64,000 nucleotides of DNA, taken from positions 62,001 through 126,000 of the forward strand of contig VAYS01000026.1 of NCBI GenBank assembly GCA_005883215.1, read 5' to 3'. Shown in pieces: positions 34,743 to 45,469 of this stretch (position 1 is its first letter; each line of letters starts with the position of its first letter). The translations under genes and the position numbers were made by a program. Source of the stretch: Actinomycetota bacterium. Its GTDB lineage: Bacteria; Actinomycetota; Thermoleophilia; Solirubrobacterales; Solirubrobacteraceae. Below the pieces are notes generated by a model. That model was not told the origin of the DNA and did not search any database. It was given only the letters and a program-made list of their open reading frames with translations.

Positions 34743-36874
34743 GCCCGCAGCCCGTCCCCGGCTCCGGCTCCGGCTCCGGCTCCCGAGGCCGCCCACCCCC
34801 GGGGGGCCGGCGCCGAGGCCGACGGGGCGCCGGCGCCCGCCGAGCCGGTCTTGCCCGACCCCGTGCCGGCGCCGGGCTTGGTCGACCCACCCGATCCCGG
34901 GGTGCTCGAACCGCCCGAGCCCGGCGTCCCCGAGCCCGAGCCACCGGTGCCCCCGCCCGAGCCGCCCCCGGCGCCGCCCCCGCCCGAGCCGCCGCCGAAG
35001 GTGCCGATGGTGAGGGTCACCGTCGATCCCCGCCTGGCCTTCGTCCCCGCGGCTGGGTTCTGGGCGACGACGGTGCCGTCGCGGGTGGGGTCGGAGATCG
35101 AGCGCATCTTGTGGTTGACCTTGAGCCCCTCGCGGGCGAGCTCGGCGTCGGCGGCGTCCTGGCCCAGCCCCACCACCGCCGACACCGCCACCAGGTCGGG
35201 CTTCTTGGCCACGGTCAGGGTCACGCTCGTGCCGCGCGCGGCGCGGACGCCGGGGTCGGGCGTCTGGGCGATTACCGTGCCCGGCGGCTCGGTGTCCGAG
35301 GCCTGATCGACGGTGTCCACGCCCAGCCCGGCGGCCTGGAGCGTCGCCCGGGCGTCGGCCACGCGCTTGCCCACCAGGGGGGGGACCGCGATCTCGCCGC
35401 GGCCGGTGGAGATCGTCACGATCACGCGCGAGCCCTGGGGGGCGTTGGTCGCGCCCGGGGGCGAGGTGGAGATGACGTGATCGCTGCCCACCGTGTCGCT
35501 GCTCTGGTGGCGCTCGGTCACCCGAAAGCCGGCCGCCCGCAGCTGCGCCGACGCCACCGCCCGCGCCTCGCCGGCCACGTCGGGCACGAGGACGGCGGCC
35601 GGACCGCCGGAGACCACCAGCGCCACGGTGCTTCCGCGGTCTGCCATCGTGCGCGCCGCCGGCGACTGCGAGATCACGTAGTTGCGGGCCACGGTGGCGC
35701 TGGTCGCCGAGCGCTGGGCGACCTTGAACCCCTGCCGGCGCAGGATCACCGCGGCGCGGTCCGCGCGGTCGTTGACCACGCTCGGCACGCGGCGCTGGTC
35801 GGTGGGCAACAGCAGCACGCCGGCCACTGCCAGGCCCACCAGCAGCGCCACCAGCAGGAGCACCCAGGGCCAGCGCCGACCCGTGCGCCGGGCCGGCTGC
35901 GCGTAGGGCACCGGAGGAGGCAGGTAGGCCTCGTCGGCCGGCGCTCCGTTGACCGGGGCGGACGGGGGCGGCGGCGCCGCGGCGGCCAGCGCCGCCCACT
36001 CGGCGGTCGAGCTCCCGGCGGGAGCGAGCAGCCCGGCGCGGGCGTGCTCGAGGGCGTCGATGAACTGGTCGGCGGTGGCAAACCGCTGGGCGGGGTCCTT
36101 CTCTAGGGCGTGGAGGACGACCCAGTCGAGCTCGGGCGTGACCGCCGGGTTATAGGCGCTGGGCGCGATCGGCGCCTCGGAGACCTGCTTGAGGGCGATG
36201 GTCACGGCGCTGGGGCCTTCGAACGGCACGCGCCCGGTGAGCAACTCGTAGATGACGATCCCGATCGAGTACAGGTCCGACGCGTCCGAGACGGCGTGCC
36301 CCTGCGCCTGCTCGGGTGACAGGTACTGCGCGGTGCCCATGATCGAGCCCGTGAGCGTGACGTCCGAGGCGCCGGCCCGGGCGATCCCGAAGTCGGTGAC
36401 CTTGACCCGGTCCTCCTCTTCGATGATCACGTTGTGGGGCTTGAGATCGCGGTGAATGACCCCGCGCTGGTGGGCGAAGCGGGCGGCGCGCAGGATCTGG
36501 ACCACGATGTCGATGGCGCGCACGGGCGCCAGCGGTCCCTCCTCCTCGAGCAACTCCTTGAGCGAGCGCCCCTCGAGATATTCCATGGCGATGTAGTAGG
36601 TGCCCTCCCACTCGCCCCGGTCATAGACGCTCACCACGTGCGGGTGCTGGAGGCCCGCCGCGTGGGAGGCCTCGCGGCGGAAGCGCTCGACAAACTCCTG
36701 ATCCTCGGCGAAGCGCGGGTGCAGGAGCTTGAGGGCCACCCGCCGGCCGAGCTGCTCGTCAGACGCGCAGTAGACATCGGCCATGCCGCCCGAGCCCAGA
36801 CGGCCCACCAGCCGGTAGCGGCCGTCGATCAGGGTTCCCTCGGCGAGCTCGGGCACGGGCCTAGCCACCACCAC
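34739..36874 (-). CDS. pknB: PASTA-domain Ser/Thr protein kinase (PknB-type)
   Basis: A 711-residue membrane kinase. Kinase domain residues about 20-280 with GSGGMADVY, VALKLLHP, HRDLKPHN, DFGIAR and a SPEQ motif. One membrane helix lies near 335-355. Four PASTA repeats follow (about 360-625; for example VPDVAGEARAVASAQLRAAG and VPPLVGKRVADARATLQAAG), which bind muropeptides or lipid II. The last 80 residues are Gly/Ser/Pro-rich. It sits in the conserved FHA-phosphatase-PBP-kinase operon and overlaps the pbpA end by 14 bases if ATG 36874 is used. It regulates growth and division by phosphorylating wall enzymes and FHA partners. Confidence 0.95.
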   Translation of the reverse strand: MVVARPVPELAEGTLIDGRYRLVGRLGSGGMADVYCASDEQLGRRVALKLLHPRFAEDQEFVERFRREASHAAGLQHPHVVSVYDRGEWEGTYYIAMEYLEGRSLKELLEEEGPLAPVRAIDIVVQILRAARFAHQRGVIHRDLKPHNVIIEEEDRVKVTDFGIARAGASDVTLTGSIMGTAQYLSPEQAQGHAVSDASDLYSIGIVIYELLTGRVPFEGPSAVTIALKQVSEAPIAPSAYNPAVTPELDWVVLHALEKDPAQRFATADQFIDALEHARAGLLAPAGSSTAEWAALAAAAPPPPSAPVNGAPADEAYLPPPVPYAQPARRTGRRWPWVLLLVALLVGLAVAGVLLLPTDQRRVPSVVNDRADRAAVILRRQGFKVAQRSATSATVARNYVISQSPAARTMADRGSTVALVVSGGPAAVLVPDVAGEARAVASAQLRAAGFRVTERHQSSDTVGSDHVISTSPPGATNAPQGSRVIVTISTGRGEIAVPPLVGKRVADARATLQAAGLGVDTVDQASDTEPPGTVIAQTPDPGVRAARGTSVTLTVAKKPDLVAVSAVVGLGQDAADAELAREGLKVNHKMRSISDPTRDGTVVAQNPAAGTKARRGSTVTLTIGTFGGGSGGGGAGGGSGGGTGGSGSGTPGSGGSSTPGSGGSTKPGAGTGSGKTGSAGAGAPSASAPAPRGWAASGAGAGAGAGDGLRA

Positions 36875-38300
36875 CGAGCAGGCTCTGGATCACCGCGCTG
36901 GCGATCGGGGCGGCGACCGTCCCGCCCTGGCCGTCGGAGCGCTCGACGGTGGCGGCGATGGCGATGCGGGGGTGGTCCAGCGGCGCAAAGGCGATGAACC
37001 AGACCTGGTTGACGTTCTGGCCCGGGACGATCTCGGCGGTGCCCGTCTTGCCCGCCACCTGGACCCCGGATAGGGCGGCCGCGGTGCCGGTTCCCTCCTG
37101 GACGACCTGGGACATCATCTGGCCCACGGCGTTCGCCGTGGCCGGCTTCATCACCTGGCTCATGGTGCGCGGGGCAACGCGCTGGACGGTGCGCCCGTCG
37201 CGATCGACCACGCGATCGGTCAGGTGCGGCGCCATCAGGCGACCTCGGTTGGCCACCGCGGCCGCCGCCAGCGCCATTTGCAACGGGGTGACGTCTAGCT
37301 TGTCCTGGCCGATCCCCATGCGCCCCACGTCGACCAGCGAGCTGGTGGGGCTCAGCAAGCGGCGGCCCTTGAACTCGCCGGACGGACGCAACTCGGCCGA
37401 GGGAAGGTCGAGTGGCAGCTGCGAGTCAAATCCCAGGCGCTCCATGTAGCGGGCCATCGTGGCCTTCCCCAGGGACACGGCCACCTGGGCCCAGACCGTG
37501 TTGATCGACTTGGTCAGCGCGGTGGTCAGGTCCACCGGGCCGAAGCTCTGGTTGAAGTCGTTGTTGAGGGGAACTCCGGAGATCTTGACCCCGTTGTCGC
37601 CGTTGACGGTCGAGGAGGGGGTAAAGCGACCCGAGTCGATGGCGGCAATCGCGGTCACCACCTTGAACGCGGACCCGGGCGGGTAGCCCGACTGGGTGAC
37701 CCGGTCGAGCAGCGGGCTGCGCGCGCTGTCCTGGGAGAGGGTCTGAAAGACGCCGGGGCGCGCCAGCGTGCGGGGGTCATAGCGGGGCACCGAGGCGAAC
37801 ACCTTGACCGCGCCGTTGCGCGGATCGAGGGCCACCACCGCTCCCTTGCGCCCGGCCAGCTGGGAGATGGCGACCTGCTGGGCCTTGGGATCGAGCGTGG
37901 TGAGCACATCGTCGCCCTGGCGCTTGCGCCCGCGCAGCTGGTCGAGGATCGTGTTCACCGACGTGCGCTGGCCGGTCAGCTCGTCGTTGCGCGAGCGCTC
38001 CAGCGAGGCGTTTCCGATCGTGATGTAGGAGTAGCCCACGGCGTGGGCGAACAGGCCCCCGCTGGGATAGGTGCGCCGGAAGACTCCGCCGCCCGCGGGC
38101 ACGCTGCGCGCCAGCACGGTGCCGTCGGCGGCGAGGATCTGGCCGCGGGGGATCCGCTGCTGCTCGAGTAGCTGGCGGCGATTGAGCGGGTTGGAGCGCA
38201 GCGAGCCGGCCTCGAAGACGGTCCAGCGCGAGGTGAACCCCACCAGGAGCGCGAAGAGCAGGACCACGAGGGCGAACAGGCGCAGGATCGCTTTGTTCAC
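36861..38300 (-). CDS. pbpA: Class B penicillin-binding protein (PbpA/FtsI family transpeptidase)
   Basis: A 479-residue D,D-transpeptidase starting at GTG 38300. One N-terminal membrane helix (5-24) and a dimerisation/pedestal region (IPRGQILAADGTVLA) precede the penicillin-binding domain. The catalytic triad motifs are S210xxK213 in PPGSAFK, S265IN and K418TGT. The product crosslinks peptidoglycan outside the membrane. In related operons its partner glycosyltransferase RodA/FtsW is encoded just upstream; here the preceding gene is the phosphatase, whose stop overlaps this start by four bases. Confidence 0.94.
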   Translation of the reverse strand: MNKAILRLFALVVLLFALLVGFTSRWTVFEAGSLRSNPLNRRQLLEQQRIPRGQILAADGTVLARSVPAGGGVFRRTYPSGGLFAHAVGYSYITIGNASLERSRNDELTGQRTSVNTILDQLRGRKRQGDDVLTTLDPKAQQVAISQLAGRKGAVVALDPRNGAVKVFASVPRYDPRTLARPGVFQTLSQDSARSPLLDRVTQSGYPPGSAFKVVTAIAAIDSGRFTPSSTVNGDNGVKISGVPLNNDFNQSFGPVDLTTALTKSINTVWAQVAVSLGKATMARYMERLGFDSQLPLDLPSAELRPSGEFKGRRLLSPTSSLVDVGRMGIGQDKLDVTPLQMALAAAAVANRGRLMAPHLTDRVVDRDGRTVQRVAPRTMSQVMKPATANAVGQMMSQVVQEGTGTAAALSGVQVAGKTGTAEIVPGQNVNQVWFIAFAPLDHPRIAIAATVERSDGQGGTVAAPIASAVIQSLLGGGG

Positions 38301-39351
38301 CGGCCGACCCCCGCGGCGAGCTGGCCCCGCTCGAGCCGGCGCATGAGGTCGATGGCGTCGGAATGCGAGCGCAGGGTGTGATCGAGCAGCGTACGGCGGC
38401 GCGTGGTATTCACCTCGGTGGCGTTGACCCCGGAGACGAAGCTGGGGCTGTAGAGGTGGATCCCCCCGGGCAGGTCATAGGGGACGCCTTGATAGAGCGT
38501 CACCTGCCCGTGGCTGTCGGTGCCGATGAAGTACACCGTCTGGCTGGCCACCCAGGCGCCGGCCGCAATCAGCGCGACCACGACCACCACCACCGCGGGC
38601 ACCAGCCATCGCCGGGCGCGCGAGCGGGTGGGGCCGGCGGGGGCGGTTCGCGGGCGGCGGGGGCGGCCCGGCGGTGGCGCCGGGGCGCGGGCCGGCGCGC
38701 CCGCGGGGGCGCCCACCGCCGCGGGCTCCGCCAGGGCCTCCCGGACGGCCTCAGCGCGCAGGGCCGAGCCGCCGGCCATGGTCGCCTGATCGTCGCTGGT
38801 GGTATCGGCGACGGCCTCGGGCAGCTCCTCCAACCGAAACAGCACGACCGTGATGTTGGTCCGAGCGCGCGGGTGATCACCGAGCGTTGGGGATGGTGCT
38901 CGGCCTCCTCGGGCGTCAGGCGGCCGGAGCTGATCAGCTCGTCGACCAGGGAGTGGTCCCTGGTCAGGCGCATCAGCTTGCCGTCGCGCAGGCAATAGGC
39001 CCGGCTGTCGCCGACGTGGGCGATCGAGATCTCGTCATCGCCCACGTAGGCGGCGGTGAGGGTGGTGCCCATGCCCGCGTGCGCGGAGTCCGAGCGCGAG
39101 CGTCGGTAGATCCGATCGTTGGCCTCGCGGACCACCGCCGCCAGGCGCTGCTCGAGTCCACCGCCCCCGTCGGGGAGGCCGTCGGCGAACAGCTCGACCG
39201 CCATCCCCGAGGCCACCTCGCCGGCCTGGGCCCCGCCCATCCCGTCGGCCACCACGAACAGCGGCGCGCGGGCGAAGTAGGCATCCTCGTTGGCCCGGCG
39301 CTGGCGCCCGGTATGGGTGTCGGAGAAGTGATCCTCGGCTACACGCAGCAT
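38297..39351 (-). pseudogene. pstP: PP2C-type Ser/Thr phosphatase (PstP-like), frameshifted with missing catalytic segment
   Basis: From ATG 39351 the first about 165 residues are a normal PP2C N-terminus: RRANEDAYF, VVADGMGGAQAGEVAS, GMGTTLTAAY, HVGDSRAYCL and HPQRSVITRALG. The frame then shifts near 38858-38870. The other frame resumes at the very end of the PP2C fold (NITVVLFRLEELPE), then a membrane helix (VPAVVVVVVALIAAGAWVA) and an external tail to the stop at 38297. About 60 residues that should hold the metal-binding DGL and GxxDN motifs are missing. Either the gene is dead or the assembly dropped a segment. Intact, it would reverse PknB phosphorylation. Confidence 0.78.
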
Positions 39352-39370
39352 GGCCGGGCGCGAGAGGCGC

Positions 39371-39847
39371 TCATCCCTGCTCGTAGACGAACTCGCTGTC
39401 GCCGATGCGCACCCGGTCGCCGGTGTGCAGCGGCCGCGGGCCCTCGACGAGCTGCTCGTTGAGGTATGTGCCGTTGGTCGAGTGCAAATCCTCGAGCACC
39501 ATGATGCCTCCCTGGGCCAAGAGCCGGGCGTGGCGCGACGAGGCGAAGGGGTCCTCGAGCCGAATGTCCACCGAGTCGCCCCGTCCCATCACCGCGCCCT
39601 CGCCGATGTCGTAGATCATGCCCGCCTCGTGACCCGGGGCATGGTCGACCACCAACCGCCCCTCCGGGGGGCCGAGAGGATCGGCGCCGGCCGCGGGGTG
39701 CAGGCCCGTGGCGTCCGGTGGCGGCGCGGCGCCACCGGGCGCGCCGCGCAGGTCTCTCAGCGCGCTCCGGGCGATCCACAGCGCGAACAGGTACAGCACC
39801 ACCAGGAACCCGAACTTCAGCGCGACCGAGACCGGCTCGAGGGCCAC
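39371..39847 (-). CDS. fhaB: FHA domain membrane protein (FhaB/FipA-like)
   Basis: A 158-residue protein. One N-terminal membrane helix (about 8-28) and a short linker are followed by a C-terminal FHA domain: GAVMGRGDSVDIRLEDPFASSRHARL and LHSTNGTYLN contain the phosphothreonine-binding Arg, Ser-His and Asn residues. In mycobacteria the equivalent protein is phosphorylated by the operon's kinase and links it to division. It starts at the last base of the fhaA stop, in the order fhaA-fhaB-phosphatase. Confidence 0.92.
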   Translation of the reverse strand: MALEPVSVALKFGFLVVLYLFALWIARSALRDLRGAPGGAAPPPDATGLHPAAGADPLGPPEGRLVVDHAPGHEAGMIYDIGEGAVMGRGDSVDIRLEDPFASSRHARLLAQGGIMVLEDLHSTNGTYLNEQLVEGPRPLHTGDRVRIGDSEFVYEQG

Positions 39848-40608
39848 TACTGCACCTCGAACAGCATCTCGGTCGTTCCCAGCTGGATACGGTCGCCCGA
39901 CACCAGCCTCTGCTCGGTGGCCGCCGGCGTGCCGTTGACCCGCACGCCGTTGGTCGAGCCCAGGTCCTTGACCGCCCAGCCCTCGGGCCCGGGGACCAGC
40001 TGGGCGTGCCGGCGAGAGACGTTGGAGTCCCCCAGCACGACGTCGCAGTTGCGGCTCCGCCCCACCACGCCTCCGTGGGGGGGCACGAGGTGGCGCTTGC
40101 CGTCGACGACCAGCAGCGCGCGGCCAGGCCCGCCGCGGCGCTGGGCCTGGGCCTCGTTGAGCGGGGCGCGCAGCCGGTCCGACGTGCTGTAGATCATCGT
40201 GTGGCCGTGTTCGCCCTGCTGGACGCGGTCCTCCTCGGCCGGCCGCACCAGGCGGGCCTGGATGCCGAACTCCCCCAGCTGCAGGCGCTCGTCGGTGCGG
40301 AACTCGATCGCCGGTCGGGAGGCCATCGCCACCCGTTCGCGGCGGGCGTGCTCGAGCAGGTAGGCGGCCAGCTCGTCGATCACCTCGTGCTCTACCCCCT
40401 CATACCGGGCCCGATCCTCGGGCGAGAGCCACACCACGTACTCGTTGGGCACATACACGCGGGAGAGCGAGACCGTGCGGTGCTCGTCCATCTCCCGGGC
40501 AAGCTTGCGCGCGAGCTCCATCGGCCGCACCTCGGAACGAAAGACGCGACCGAACGTCCCCTCGACGAGCTCGGCGATCTTTGACTCGAGGCTTCTGAGG
40601 ACGCTCAT
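39847..40608 (-). CDS. fhaA: FhaA-like protein (DUF3662 + FHA domain)
   Basis: A 253-residue soluble protein. The N-terminal DUF3662 domain (residues 1-115, MSVLRSLESKIAELVEGTFG start and VYVPNEYVVWLSPED) is followed by a linker and a C-terminal FHA domain (GGVVGRSRNCDVVLGDSNVSRRHAQL, LGSTNGVRVNG). In Mycobacterium FhaA binds phosphorylated MviN/Wzx-like flippase and regulates peptidoglycan precursor export. It is the first gene of the compact division operon, about 107 bp downstream of the membrane kinase gene. Confidence 0.94.
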   Translation of the reverse strand: MSVLRSLESKIAELVEGTFGRVFRSEVRPMELARKLAREMDEHRTVSLSRVYVPNEYVVWLSPEDRARYEGVEHEVIDELAAYLLEHARRERVAMASRPAIEFRTDERLQLGEFGIQARLVRPAEEDRVQQGEHGHTMIYSTSDRLRAPLNEAQAQRRGGPGRALLVVDGKRHLVPPHGGVVGRSRNCDVVLGDSNVSRRHAQLVPGPEGWAVKDLGSTNGVRVNGTPAATEQRLVSGDRIQLGTTEMLFEVQ

Positions 40609-40715
40609 CTCACGCCTGCTTTCGGTGGCACCCTCACATCGGCGGACCCTCGGCGGGCCGGTTCGGCCCGGGGCGGCTCACCGCTTCGGGCCATGCTACG
40701 CAACCGGGGCCCGGC

Positions 40716-42626
<1,911 letters not shown>

Positions 42627-42741
42627 CTCCTCCTCCCCCGGCCGCCGGCGACCGGGGGCTGGCCGAAAAATTGCACCGATTCGCGCCGACGGCCGCGCTG
42701 GTCATACTTGCCGTCCAAACCTCCGCAAGGAGCGGACCTTT

Positions 42742-43869
42742 TTGTCGTTCTTCGATGAGGGTGACGAGCGGGTGGCAGGCGCCACGCGGGCCCCGCGGGC
42801 CCCGCGGCCCCCGGGCGGGGGCGGGGGCGGGGGAGCGATGAGCGACTCGCAGACGCTGATGGTCAGGCGCGCCGTGGCAGCCGGCGTCGGGCTGCTCGTG
42901 CTGATCCTGCTCGTCCTCTTGGTCCGCAGCTGTGTCGAAAACCAGAAGATCGGCGCCCTGAAGTCCTACACGCGTGACGTCAACTCGATCCGCGAGGAGT
43001 CACAGAGCCAGGTCTCTGGCCCCCTGTTCTCACTGCTGGGTAAGACCCGTTCGGCCGACTCGGCCTATAACCAGATCAACGAGTTCCGCGTCACCGCCCA
43101 GGAGGAGGCCAAGCGCGCGGCCAATCTCAACGTGCCCGGCGACATGTCCGGCGCGCAGCGCGCGCTGCTGCTCGAGCTCAACCTGCGTACCGAGGCGATC
43201 ACCGCGATCGCCGGTCGCATCCGCGGTGCGTTGGTCGCCCCCGGGGCCGGGGGCGGCAACACCGCGCAAGAATCGGTCAACGCGATCGCCGCCGAGATGC
43301 AGGCGTTCCTCGCCTCCGACGTGATCGACCAGGCCCGGGTGATGCCGCTCATGCAGCAGGCGCTGAACGACAATGGCGTCCACAGCGAGGCCCCCACGCC
43401 GGGGCGGAACTTCCTCCCCGACCTGAGCTGGCTTGACCCGACCACGGTCAGCGCCAAGTTGGGCGCCGGCGGCGCGGCCAAGCCCAGCGGCCCGGTGGCT
43501 CCCGGCTCCCACGGCCACACGCTCAACGGGGTATCCGCGGGCGGTCAGGATCTGCAGGAGTCTCCGGCGGTCAACCGGATCAGCGGCGCCTCCAACCCCA
43601 CCTTCACGGCCAAGTTCTCCAACACCGGCACCAACGACGAGTCCAACGTCAAGGTGGACATCGCCGTCACCGGGTCGGGCAAGCCGCTGAGCGCGACCAA
43701 GACCGTGGTCTCCAGTAAGGCCGGCACCGACACCAGCATCGACATCCCGCTGGGCGCCGCCGCCCCCACCGGCGTGCCCCTGCACGTGCAGGCTTCCGTC
43801 GAGCCGGTACCCGGCGAGACCGTGGTCGACAACAACAAGAAGACCTACACCGTCGTCTTCAGCAAGTAG
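42742..43869 (+). CDS. Membrane-anchored protein with CARDB-like C-terminal domain, unknown function
   Basis: A 375-residue protein if it starts at TTG 42742 (LSFFDEGDE...), which follows an AAGGAG site; ATG 42838 would remove 32 residues. I prefer the TTG because proteins of this kind that I recall begin with a FDEGDE-like motif. A Gly-rich stretch precedes one membrane helix (VAAGVGLLVLILLVLLV). Then comes a helical external region (SIREESQSQVSGPLFSLLG and following), a linker, and a C-terminal Ig-like/CARDB-type beta domain (TFTAKFSNTGTNDESNVKV...PGETVVDNNKKTYTVVF). No enzyme motif is visible. Confidence 0.75.
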   Translation: MSFFDEGDERVAGATRAPRAPRPPGGGGGGGAMSDSQTLMVRRAVAAGVGLLVLILLVLLVRSCVENQKIGALKSYTRDVNSIREESQSQVSGPLFSLLGKTRSADSAYNQINEFRVTAQEEAKRAANLNVPGDMSGAQRALLLELNLRTEAITAIAGRIRGALVAPGAGGGNTAQESVNAIAAEMQAFLASDVIDQARVMPLMQQALNDNGVHSEAPTPGRNFLPDLSWLDPTTVSAKLGAGGAAKPSGPVAPGSHGHTLNGVSAGGQDLQESPAVNRISGASNPTFTAKFSNTGTNDESNVKVDIAVTGSGKPLSATKTVVSSKAGTDTSIDIPLGAAAPTGVPLHVQASVEPVPGETVVDNNKKTYTVVFSK

Positions 43870-43927
43870 TCGGGTCCGGTCTCGAGGCCGTCGGCGACCG
43901 TCGGGCGGCCGGGCGGGCGGCTACCTT

Positions 43928-44452
43928 GTGGGCGTGCACGGGCTCAACAGCACCACGGGGGTCGTGGCGCTGGCCGCCGCGGCAGTGGCGGTGATGGCCC
44001 TCATCGGCTGCCTGGTAATGGCCGTCTCGCTGCGGCGCCTGCGCGCCCGCCAGCGCGTGGTGCTCGGCGAGCGCGAGCAGCGCGATGTGGTCGCCCACGG
44101 CAGCGAGCTCGAGGCGGCCTTCGGCGCGCTGCGGGACTACGTCGAGGATGTCGCCCTGCGCCTGGACGCCCGGCTGGGGACGGCGGAGGGCGCCTTGGAG
44201 GACGCTCTGGCCCACCGCTCTTTGGTCCGCTATGACGCCTATAACGAGATGTCCGGGCACCAGTCGCTGTCGATCGCGCTGCTCGATGCCACCCACTCGG
44301 GGATCGTGCTCTCCTCCATCCACCACCGCGAGCAGGCCCGCCTCTACGCCAAGCAGGTCCGCCACGGCCAGGGCGAGTTGGAGCTCTCCCCCGAGGAGGC
44401 CGAGGCGGTGCGGCGGGCGACCGACGGACCCCCGCCGGCGGTCGAGGGCTAG
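43928..44452 (+). CDS. DUF4446 family membrane protein
   Basis: A 174-residue protein starting at GTG 43928 (GTG 43934 also possible). One N-terminal membrane helix (about 12-34) is followed by a short helical region and a compact C-terminal domain with VRYDAYNEMSGHQSLSIALLD and GIVLSSIHHREQARLYAK, the DUF4446 landmarks. Function unknown. It is found near chromosome-partition and origin genes in many Gram-positive genomes, as here. Confidence 0.83.
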   Translation: MGVHGLNSTTGVVALAAAAVAVMALIGCLVMAVSLRRLRARQRVVLGEREQRDVVAHGSELEAAFGALRDYVEDVALRLDARLGTAEGALEDALAHRSLVRYDAYNEMSGHQSLSIALLDATHSGIVLSSIHHREQARLYAKQVRHGQGELELSPEEAEAVRRATDGPPPAVEG

Positions 44453-44492
44453 ATCGAGCTCGGCCGGCCGGCGCGCCGGGTCAGATCTCAGC

Positions 44493-45374
44493 ATGCGCAT
44501 CGGCTACCTGGGTCCCGAGGGCACGTTCAGCGGCGAGGCGCTGCGCGCCAGCGGCCCGCCGCCCGGCTATGAGGCCGTGGGGCTGCCCACCATCCACGAC
44601 ACGGTGATGGCCGTCCAGGAGGGGACGGTCGATTGGGCGATCGTGCCGATCGAGAACTCGATCGAGGGCTCGGTCGATCAGACCCTGGACGCCCTGGCCC
44701 TCGACGCCCCCGACGTGGAGATCGTCGGCGAGGCGGTCCACCCGGTCCACCACAGCCTGATCGCGGCGCGCGAACTAGAGCCGGCGGAGATCCGTACCGT
44801 CGTCTCGCACCCGCAGGTGATCGGACAGTGCGCCCGGTTCATCCGCGCGCTGCCCTCGGCGCACGTCGAGACCGCTCCCTCCACCGCCGAGGCCGTGCGC
44901 TCGGTGGCCGAGCGGCCCGACCAGGGACGGGCGGCGTTGGGCAACCGCCTGTCCGCCGAGCTCTACGGCTGCCTGATCCTGCGCGACCGCGTCGAGGACC
45001 ACGAGGACAACGAGACCCGCTTCGTCTGGCTGGGGGCGCGCGCCGAGGGCGCCGGGCGCGGCGACGAGGGCGCCTCCGGACTGGGAGAGCTCCGGCCGGG
45101 CGCCGCGGGCGCGCCCCGTAAGACCTCGCTGGTGTTCTGGGGCACGGGAGCTTCCCGGCCGGGATGGCTGGTGGCCTGCCTGTCGGAGTTCGCCTCACGG
45201 CAGGTGAACCTGACGCGAATCGAATCGCGCCCCCGGGGGCACGGGCTTGGCCGCTACATGTTCTTCGCCGACCTCGAGGGCAGCGTCCTCGAGTCGCCCG
45301 TGGCCGACGCGATCGCCGGGCTGCGGGGGCGTTGCGACGACGTGCGGGTGCTCGGCTCCTACCCCGCCGCCTGA
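44493..45374 (+). CDS. pheA: Prephenate dehydratase
   Basis: A 293-residue enzyme starting at ATG 44493. The catalytic domain has YLGPEGTFS, PIENSIEGSVDQTLD, SHPQVIGQC and the threonine-containing DNETRFVWL motif. The C-terminal ACT domain carries the ESRP phenylalanine-binding motif and GLGRYMFFADLEG. It converts prephenate to phenylpyruvate in phenylalanine synthesis and is probably inhibited by phenylalanine. A Gly/Ala-rich insert of about 25 residues separates the two domains. It is a monofunctional PheA without chorismate mutase. Confidence 0.95.
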   Translation: MRIGYLGPEGTFSGEALRASGPPPGYEAVGLPTIHDTVMAVQEGTVDWAIVPIENSIEGSVDQTLDALALDAPDVEIVGEAVHPVHHSLIAARELEPAEIRTVVSHPQVIGQCARFIRALPSAHVETAPSTAEAVRSVAERPDQGRAALGNRLSAELYGCLILRDRVEDHEDNETRFVWLGARAEGAGRGDEGASGLGELRPGAAGAPRKTSLVFWGTGASRPGWLVACLSEFASRQVNLTRIESRPRGHGLGRYMFFADLEGSVLESPVADAIAGLRGRCDDVRVLGSYPAA

Positions 45375-45469
45375 CCTCCCCGGGGGGCGGGGTAGCGCCC
45401 GCCGACCCCCGGATTTCCCCGCTTTGCCGGGCCTGGGGCGCCCAGACGGTCGCTACACTGCGCGCCACC

